Below, one piece after another: positions 19,739-24,490 of a DNA stretch of 24,490 nucleotides. The notes under the pieces are model-generated. The model worked only from the letters and a program-made list of their open reading frames with translations, searched no databases and was not told the DNA's origin. The number at the start of each line of letters is the position of its first letter. The first letter of the stretch is position 1. Origin of the DNA: a virus; the IMG/VR virus record IMGVR_UViG_3300027896_000210, positions 1 through 24,490 of that record; one strand, given 5' to 3'. The position numbers and the translations under genes are program-made.

Positions 19739-19978
19739 ATGGTTAATGATAATCATGAATTAATTTTAGAGTTGTGGGCAAGAATTAAATCTCATATTGC
19801 TCCTAAGGAGAGATTAGAGGTTGCGGATATTCTTGTGGTTGTATTTGATGAATTCGGCCTGGTAGATGACGAATTGATGGATGAAGATCTTGATAAGGAA
19901 ATGCGTGCCGCAGTCAGAAGTCACCTAGTGGAGCCGGATGACTTTGATGAAGAGGGCGATGATGAACACAGCTATTGA
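19739..19978 (+). CDS. Small acidic conserved protein (79 residues)
   Basis: The product MVNDNHELILELWARIKSHI is followed by KERLEVADILVVVFDEFG and an Asp/Glu-rich C-terminus (DDFDEEGDDEHSY). The same layout (short helix with LW.RIK, then a hydrophobic helix, then an acidic tail) occurs next to replication genes in T4-like cyanophages as far as I recall, with no known function. AAGGAG stands 10 nt before the ATG. Its 3' end overlaps the start of the next gene. It may act as a small partner of UvsX or the primosome; that is a guess from position. Confidence 0.75.
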   Translation: MVNDNHELILELWARIKSHIAPKERLEVADILVVVFDEFGLVDDELMDEDLDKEMRAAVRSHLVEPDDFDEEGDDEHSY

Positions 19979-20267
19979 ATCCGGCGAGTTATTACTCGAA
20001 ACAATCAAAAGCAAGGATGCTCTGAAATCCATGACGCAAGTCCAGCAGTTTAGAGAAAGCATGAGAGATACAACTGTGGGTGCCGACTACGTCGCTTGGA
20101 TTTCCGAACCAGTAAACCTGACCAGAGTACATAAGGCTTTGGCAGAAGACCTAGATGTCCCTCCGCGTGCTATGGCGATTAAAAGAGTATTAATGTCGAG
20201 AACTCAACGAGCAATGTTATTAACACAGGCAATGGAACTAGCCATTAAAAGAGTGCATCAATTGTGA
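19962..20267 (+). CDS. Unknown 101-residue protein in the recombination operon
   Basis: Several Met codons are possible (19938, 19959, 19962). I choose 19962 (MNTAIESGELL) because AGAGGG (19951-19956) is 5 nt upstream, and a start at 19938 would be inside the acidic tail of the previous gene with no ribosome-binding site. The protein is helical and basic toward the end (VPPRAMAIKRVLMSRTQRAM, AIKRVHQL). It carries no recognised motif. The stop overlaps the GTG of the next gene (GTGA), so translation is coupled. Function unknown; the basic C-terminus could bind nucleic acid. Confidence 0.65.
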   Translation: MNTAIESGELLLETIKSKDALKSMTQVQQFRESMRDTTVGADYVAWISEPVNLTRVHKALAEDLDVPPRAMAIKRVLMSRTQRAMLLTQAMELAIKRVHQL

Positions 20268-20725
20268 GTAGTTGGTATTATAAGGTTACTGCTGACCTTT
20301 CTGAGATCACAAATTTTATTAACTATTATGAAGGGGAGTTAGAGACAGCAAGAAGAGAATTATCCCTAAAGGGTAAATCTCTAGAAAAACATGCTGCAGA
20401 ACTTCCCGGACTGGTAGAACAACGATTTGCGCAATTACAGGAAATAGAGGCAATCCTTGAATACCTAAATATTAAATTAAAGCAGGAAAGATCTGTTGAA
20501 TTTAAAAGATTTCTAGAAGCATATGCTAAAACATTAAGTTCTAGAGACGCAGAAAAATATGTAGACGGTGTGCAAGGCATCGTCGATACAACAATGTTGG
20601 TTAATGAAGTCGCTCTGTTGCGAAACAAATTCTTAGGAATAAGTAAGGGTTTCGAAGCAAAGAACTTCATGACGGGCCACATTATTAAACTTCGGGTCGC
20701 AGGACTTGACGACGCGAGTATGTAA
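20264..20725 (+). CDS. uvsY: UvsY-like recombination mediator
   Basis: 153 residues from GTG 20264 (GTGA overlap). The N-terminal half is a long helix with ELETARRELSLKGKSLEKHA and LVEQRFAQLQEIEAILEYLN. The C-terminal part has FLEAYAKTLSSRDAEKYVDG and LLRNKFLGISKGFEAKNFM, then IIKLRVAGLDDASM. The helix ending in a short basic K/R-G-F-x-x-K motif is like the C-terminus of T4 UvsY (137 residues), which loads UvsX onto gp32-covered DNA. The gene lies between uvsX and uvsW, as expected. Similarity is by pattern memory, so the call is moderate; an unrelated helical partner of UvsW is the alternative. Confidence 0.55.
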   Translation: MSSWYYKVTADLSEITNFINYYEGELETARRELSLKGKSLEKHAAELPGLVEQRFAQLQEIEAILEYLNIKLKQERSVEFKRFLEAYAKTLSSRDAEKYVDGVQGIVDTTMLVNEVALLRNKFLGISKGFEAKNFMTGHIIKLRVAGLDDASM

Positions 20726-22185
20726 TGACAACAACCAAATTAGTTATTCAAGATGAAGTAAATATTCGATTCCTTGATTTGGATGTCGTTACACGCCGTA
20801 AGATGGTCAAATCATTAGAATTCATTCTTCCATATGCACGTCATACTCCAGCTTTTAAACTGGGTCGCTGGGACGGAAAAATGTCATTCTGTGATATCGG
20901 TGGAAGATCGTATCTAAATCTTTTGGATATTCTTTTACCTATTGTTCAGGAACAGGGATATGAAGTTGAGATTGAGGATTTACGAGATTCAACGCATACT
21001 TTTGAATTTGAAGAAGTAGATGAAAATAGTTATGCACATCTGACTTGGCCGAAAGGACATACAAAGGCCGGCCAACCTATTACATTGCGTGATCATCAAA
21101 CCGAAGTAATTAATTCTTATCTTAACAACATCACAGGTATAAATATAGCCCCGACCGGTGCGGGAAAGACTATTATTACAGCAATTTTAAGCCATAAGGT
21201 AGAGCCATATGGTCGTAGCATCGTAATTGTACCCACCAAGGATTTAGTAACACAAACTGAAGAAGATTACATTAATTTGGGATTAGATGTGGGTGTATTC
21301 TTCGGTGATAGAAAAGAGTATTTGAAAACCCACACAATATGCACATGGCAAAGTCTGGAAAGCCTAGCAAAGCGTTCAAAAGAAATAGATTTAGAGATAG
21401 ATATAAATGCTTTCTTCGAGGGAGTGGTTTGCGTTATGGTGGACGAAGTTCACAAAGCAAAAGCCGATGTATTGAGAAAGCTATTGTCGACCTATTTAGC
21501 GAAGGCCCCCATTCGTTGGGGATTAACTGGAACAATGCCAGAAGAAGACGCAGATAAGATTGCAGTTGTTTCTACACTTGGTCCATTACTTGGTCAAATT
21601 AATACCAAGGAATTGCAAGATCTAGGTATACTTGCTCAACTGCATGTTAATGTTTGGCAGATGCAGGATTTAGGAGAAGCGGCATTTAGTAATTATCAAG
21701 CAGAATTAAAATGGTTGACAACAAGTCCACCACGTTTAAGATTTCTTGCTAAAGAGATTATTACCATGTCGGAATCTGGAAACACACTTATTCTGGTAGA
21801 TCGCGTTTCTACAGGGGAAATGCTACAATCACTTATACCGGACTCAATATTCGTATCAGGTAAAATGAAATCTAAAGACCGTAAGGAAGAATATAGAGAA
21901 GTTCAAGAAGTAGATGGGAAGGTTATTATAGCTACATACGGCGTAGCATCTACAGGCATTAATATTGTCCGTATTTTTAACCTAGTTCTTTTTGAAGCTG
22001 GTAAGAGTTTTACAAGAGTTATACAAAGTATAGGTAGAGGTATTAGAGTAGCTCCAGATAAGGATTTTGTGAACGTATATGATGTGTGTTCAAATTGTAA
22101 ATTCTCTAAACGACATCTGACAAAGCGTAAGAAATTCTATGCGGAAGCACAATATCCGTTCAGTATAAAGAAGGTAGATTATTAA
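20725..22185 (+). CDS. uvsW: UvsW helicase (superfamily 2)
   Basis: 486 residues. UvsW unwinds branched DNA and R-loops and reverses forks, moving T4-type phages from origin to recombination-dependent replication. An N-terminal double-stranded DNA-binding-like domain (1-110) with FKLGRWDGKMSF precedes the helicase core: Q-motif region LRDHQTEVI (121-129), Walker A PTGAGKT (143-149), Ia VPTKDLVTQT, motif II VDEVHKAKA (Asp240, Glu241), motif III LTGT, motif V ASTGINI, motif VI QSIGRGIR. The C-terminus ends with a Cys pair (VCSNCKFSKRHLTKR). It starts by TAATG overlap with the uvsY-like gene. Confidence 0.92.
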   Translation: MTTTKLVIQDEVNIRFLDLDVVTRRKMVKSLEFILPYARHTPAFKLGRWDGKMSFCDIGGRSYLNLLDILLPIVQEQGYEVEIEDLRDSTHTFEFEEVDENSYAHLTWPKGHTKAGQPITLRDHQTEVINSYLNNITGINIAPTGAGKTIITAILSHKVEPYGRSIVIVPTKDLVTQTEEDYINLGLDVGVFFGDRKEYLKTHTICTWQSLESLAKRSKEIDLEIDINAFFEGVVCVMVDEVHKAKADVLRKLLSTYLAKAPIRWGLTGTMPEEDADKIAVVSTLGPLLGQINTKELQDLGILAQLHVNVWQMQDLGEAAFSNYQAELKWLTTSPPRLRFLAKEIITMSESGNTLILVDRVSTGEMLQSLIPDSIFVSGKMKSKDRKEEYREVQEVDGKVIIATYGVASTGINIVRIFNLVLFEAGKSFTRVIQSIGRGIRVAPDKDFVNVYDVCSNCKFSKRHLTKRKKFYAEAQYPFSIKKVDY

Positions 22186-22545
22186 ATGATAGTAGAGACA
22201 GATTTATCAAATGCTCATCTTGAATTAGTAAGAATTTTCTTCACCGCTAATGAATTAGATCGTGTCTATGTCAATGAATATCAAAAAAATATTCGTGGTA
22301 TGACACATGTCATGTTACAATTGTCGTGGGACGATAATGATGAAGAAACTGCTAGTAAGATTACATATATGGCAATTGTTCATTTAGGTATTAATAATAT
22401 GCTAGATGATTATTTAATGAAGTGTGGAGTTGATGTATGGCATCTACCTCCTGCATCTATAAAAGCTCAAGAACGCAAAGAACAGCAAGAACAAAAAGAT
22501 AAGGAATTCAATGAATATTTTAACCAACGAAAACAAAGCATATAA
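22186..22545 (+). CDS. Unknown 119-residue conserved protein
   Basis: It begins immediately after the uvsW stop. MIVETDLSNAHLELVRIFF is followed by a compact helical region (ETASKITYMAIVHLGINNML) and a highly charged coiled-coil-like tail (KAQERKEQQEQKDKEFNEYF). There is no catalytic motif. Its last 35 nt overlap the next gene in another frame, with the next gene's ribosome-binding site inside it. I do not recognise a named family; position suggests replication or recombination. Confidence 0.7.
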   Translation: MIVETDLSNAHLELVRIFFTANELDRVYVNEYQKNIRGMTHVMLQLSWDDNDEETASKITYMAIVHLGINNMLDDYLMKCGVDVWHLPPASIKAQERKEQQEQKDKEFNEYFNQRKQSI

Positions 22546-23014
22546 TCTTGATAAGATTCCGAATGAGATTGAGGACATAAGATATTGTGTGCTTGATTAT
22601 TCGGATCCGAAGAATCCGGATTATTTTTTTATTCCACTTATCTTCTTAGAGAGTTTTTATGCACCAGCGGTAGTATTAAATATTGGAAAATATACAGTTC
22701 AAATGCCATTAGATTGGTCAATACTTGTATGTGATGAAGATTATAGTGATTTGGAGGTTATGCCACTCACAAGTTTAAATGATAGGGGATTCCATACAAT
22801 GGTATTTAATCCCTTAAGGCATATGGTACCCCGTCCACAACAAATCAATATTACAAATGTTTATGCAGAAGTTCGTTGGTATTTTCCAAAATTAAAGAAT
22901 GGAAATATTTTGGTTGTGCCAGTAGAAGACAAACCATATCCTGATTGTGTATTATTTGTTAAAGAAGTAAATAGATTACCCGATGTTATTGATATTGGAG
23001 CACTCTTTGAATAA
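22511..23014 (+). CDS. Conserved T4-like phage protein of unknown function (167 residues)
   Basis: AAGGAA (22501-22506) precedes ATG 22511. The protein is beta-rich with conserved-looking segments: DYFFIPLIFLESFYAPAVVL (37-56), YTVQMPLDWSILVCDEDYSD, VMPLTSLNDRGFHTMVFNPL, and VRWYFPKLKNGNILVVPVED. I recall relatives of this protein near replication genes in many marine T4-like phages, never with an assigned function. No membrane segment or enzyme motif. Its stop overlaps the TTG start of a small membrane protein gene. Confidence 0.75.
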   Translation: MNILTNENKAYNLDKIPNEIEDIRYCVLDYSDPKNPDYFFIPLIFLESFYAPAVVLNIGKYTVQMPLDWSILVCDEDYSDLEVMPLTSLNDRGFHTMVFNPLRHMVPRPQQINITNVYAEVRWYFPKLKNGNILVVPVEDKPYPDCVLFVKEVNRLPDVIDIGALFE

Positions 23015-23159
23015 AATTAAAAATATTTTACCAATAATTGGTATTGTTATTGTTGTATTGGCATTTATATTTCTTCTAGGTTATTATGAAATATCTATGT
23101 GGCAGGAATGCCGACAAACTAATTCATTTATGTATTGTATGAGAGTATTAAATAAATGA
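23007..23159 (+). CDS. Small single-span membrane protein (50 residues, TTG start)
   Basis: The frame starts with TTG at 23007, 6 nt after GGAG (22997-23000), overlapping the previous stop. The product (M)NKIKNILPIIGIVIVVLAF continues IFLLGYYEISMWQECRQTNS and ends FMYCMRVLNK. Two Lys precede a clear hydrophobic span (about residues 8-26), and a short tail with two Cys (WQECRQTNSFMYC) follows, which could form a disulfide if outside. An ATGA overlap links it to the gp62-like gene. I recall small phage membrane proteins with a similar tail, function unknown. Confidence 0.7.
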   Translation: MNKIKNILPIIGIVIVVLAFIFLLGYYEISMWQECRQTNSFMYCMRVLNK

Positions 23160-23713
23160 ATGATATTGGTGATTGGTTAGAAGGATTCTTTGAAATGAAT
23201 CCAGATGCGTTACCTGTTGAGGAAGAAGTAAAAGCAAAGAAAAAGGCTAGTACACTTACACTCGACATGGAATTACCGGCTATGGATTTTCGTAATATGA
23301 ATTTCTATAGGGATTTGAGTGACGAACATAAGAAAGAGATAGGTATGTGGCTTCTTATGAGATTTATGAGTTCTTCACAAAATCAGGCGGCACATCATTT
23401 AATGATGGTAAATGATATAGTCAATCATAATTTTAGTGCATTAACAAAGCATCCAGAATTGCAATGGAAATTACTTGCTTTATGTGGCACAGGCAAGAAA
23501 CAGTATCATCCTTGGATTGCCCCACCAAGGGGTATTAAGAAAAATAAATTAGAAGAAGAGCTTTTATCGCATTATCCATTGTTAAAAGATGATGAACTTG
23601 AACTTATCTTGTCACTAAATAGCGCAGAAGATTTGGCCGAATTTTTTAGAGAGAATGGCTATGATGACAAGACTATTAAGGAATTACTTAAAGGTGATGC
23701 TAAAGGAAAATAA
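23156..23713 (+). CDS. 62: Clamp-loader small subunit gp62-like
   Basis: 185 residues. The acidic N-terminus (MNDIGDWLEGFFEMNPDALP) is followed by FYRDLSDEHKKEIGMWLLMRF, then AAHHLMMVNDIVNHNFSAL and HPELQWKLLALCGTGKKQYHPWI, then a second helical part with KNKLEEELLSHYPLLKDDE and NGYDDKTIKELL. The middle stretch matches my memory of the gp62 clamp-loader proteins of environmental T4-like phages, which pair with gp44 ATPase subunits to load the gp45 clamp. gp44 and gp45 are not in the window. Starts by ATGA overlap. Confidence 0.6.
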   Translation: MNDIGDWLEGFFEMNPDALPVEEEVKAKKKASTLTLDMELPAMDFRNMNFYRDLSDEHKKEIGMWLLMRFMSSSQNQAAHHLMMVNDIVNHNFSALTKHPELQWKLLALCGTGKKQYHPWIAPPRGIKKNKLEEELLSHYPLLKDDELELILSLNSAEDLAEFFRENGYDDKTIKELLKGDAKGK

Positions 23714-23715
23714 TC

Positions 23716-24405
23716 TTGTTAGCAAAGAAGAAAACTATGCAATGCAAGTTCTGCGGATCAACATTTCGTAAAGAAACTACATTGTCTATGCATATGTGCG
23801 TTAAGAAACAACGCCATAAAGATGCCGATACGGCCGGTGCGCGATTTGGTCTAAGAACATTTCAAAAGTTCTATGAGATTACAATGAATAGCAAGAAGCC
23901 AAAAACTAGCCAAGAATTTATTGATAGTCCGTATTATATTGATTTCGTTAAATTTGGTAATCATCTAGCTACACTGAAACCTCTTTATCCAGAGCAATTT
24001 ATTGAATCTATTATACGAAACGGTGTTAATTTAAAAGATTGGACAAAGGATGCTACATATTATGCATATATCGATGATCTAATTAAAAAGGAACCTGCAG
24101 CATCTGCAACAGAAAGAACCATTACAAATATTATGGAATGGTGTGTTGATAACAATATACCCTTTAAAGACTTTTTCTTTAGTGTATCAGCTAATATAGG
24201 TGCATATATGATACAAACAGGAAGAATAAGTCCGTGGGTATTATATTTAAGTTCAACAGGTGAAGATCTTATGGGAAGATTTAATGAAGATCATTCTAAA
24301 ATGATCGGTAATATTATTGATCCCGGCTTCTGGATGAGGAAGTTTAAGAAGAATGATGAAGATGTTGAATATATTCGTAACCTATTAGATCAGGCCGGAA
24401 TATGA
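23716..24405 (+). CDS. Zinc-finger protein of unknown function, conserved in T4-like phages
   Basis: 229 residues from TTG 23716, with AAAGGA (23702-23707) 8 nt upstream. An in-frame ATG at 23737 would begin immediately before the finger. The N-terminal CKFCGSTFRKETTLSMHMC and a following H in KKQRH form a C2H2-like zinc finger. The remainder is helical, with YYIDFVKFGNHLATLKPLYP, WTKDATYYAYIDDLIKKE, a central EWCVDNN, and GRISPWVLYLSSTGEDLMGRF. I recall relatives in cyanophage-type genomes annotated as hypothetical. Its stop overlaps the next ATG. Nucleic-acid binding is likely; the role in replication or late transcription is unknown. Confidence 0.75.
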   Translation: MLAKKKTMQCKFCGSTFRKETTLSMHMCVKKQRHKDADTAGARFGLRTFQKFYEITMNSKKPKTSQEFIDSPYYIDFVKFGNHLATLKPLYPEQFIESIIRNGVNLKDWTKDATYYAYIDDLIKKEPAASATERTITNIMEWCVDNNIPFKDFFFSVSANIGAYMIQTGRISPWVLYLSSTGEDLMGRFNEDHSKMIGNIIDPGFWMRKFKKNDEDVEYIRNLLDQAGI

Positions 24406-24490
24406 TTATTAATATTCTCGACTGGGATTTAACCTACGATGAACTTGTAAATTGGGTTGCTGAGAATGATATTGTATTAAATGCAATAAA
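24402..24490 (+). CDS. Start of a further gene, cut by window edge
   Basis: An ATG overlapping the previous stop (ATGA) opens a frame that runs to the end of the window: MIINILDWDLTYDELVNWVAE and onwards, about 29 residues. Too little is visible to name it. The coupling indicates that the operon continues. Confidence 0.6.
   Translation, partial: MIINILDWDLTYDELVNWVAENDIVLNAI

Noticed and set aside
19938-19961. ATG 19938 (or 19959) as start of the 101-residue protein
   Set aside because: 19938 has no ribosome-binding site; 19962 is best spaced from AGAGGG, though 19959 cannot be excluded.
631-20682. Reverse-strand open frames, for example 631-891, 1428-1619, 6414-6743, 15860-16165 and 20326-20682
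   Set aside because: They lie mostly opposite convincing + strand genes; I saw no family motifs in their translations, and no gene on the minus strand is supported anywhere in the window.
21715-21742. TTGACA-16-TAAGAT as a promoter
   Set aside because: Lies in the middle of the uvsW coding region, with a weak -10 box and no gene start near.
1-24490. CRISPR arrays, insertion sequences, attachment sites
   Set aside because: No direct-repeat arrays, transposase genes or terminal inverted repeats seen on reading.

Overview
The window is a stretch of an AT-rich, T4-like contractile-tailed (myovirus) phage genome. The support is a set of recognisable T4-type proteins: tail sheath gp18, tail tube gp19, head-completion nuclease gp4, both terminase subunits gp16 and gp17, single-stranded DNA-binding protein gp32, recombinase UvsX, a UvsY-like protein, helicase UvsW and a gp62-like clamp-loader subunit. 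Several conserved unknown proteins look like those of marine or environmental T4-like phages (cyanophage and alphaproteobacterial phage type) rather than enterobacterial T4. The host cannot be read from the sequence. Every supported gene is on the + strand.

Layout. (1) 1-3150: the end of a short UDP-glucose-dehydrogenase-like enzyme, a cyclic-phosphate-processing receiver-like protein (cREC), tiny genes, a possible cloverleaf RNA, a large unknown protein, a DEDDh exonuclease and another unknown. (2) 3190-10454: virion assembly. A neck-like protein, a dNMP kinase, the tail sheath with a large repeat-like insertion, a papain-fold cysteine peptidase, the tail tube, a baseplate tube-cap/initiator-like protein and an unknown. 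(3) 10456-15487: packaging. gp4, small terminase, two proteins inserted between the terminase subunits, then large terminase. (4) 15484-17384: a short conserved unknown and a 496-residue unknown with a winged-helix segment. (5) 17385-24490: replication and recombination. gp32 behind a sigma-70-type promoter and a structured leader, UvsX, two small genes, the UvsY-like gene, UvsW, two unknowns, a 50-residue membrane protein, the gp62-like protein, a zinc-finger protein and the start of one more gene.

Regulation. The octamer GATAAATA, close to the T4 late-promoter consensus TATAAATA, sits immediately upstream of eight genes or gene groups in the structural half. It is not seen between genes of the replication half, where the one strong promoter is TTGACA-17-TACATT before gp32. 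Two of the octamers lie exactly 4 nt before an ATG that has no Shine-Dalgarno sequence, suggesting leaderless late messages. A variant, GCTAAATACC, occurs twice. There are two convincing intrinsic terminators; one encloses the ribosome-binding site of the next gene. Several proteins begin with a short motif resembling the T4 capsid-targeting sequence, which suggests a group of co-packaged internal head proteins.

The points most deserving a second look are the papain-like peptidase set between sheath and tube, the GATAAATA promoter series with its apparent leaderless genes, the cloverleaf RNA at 684-763, the gp32 leader, and the capsid-targeting-like N-termini.
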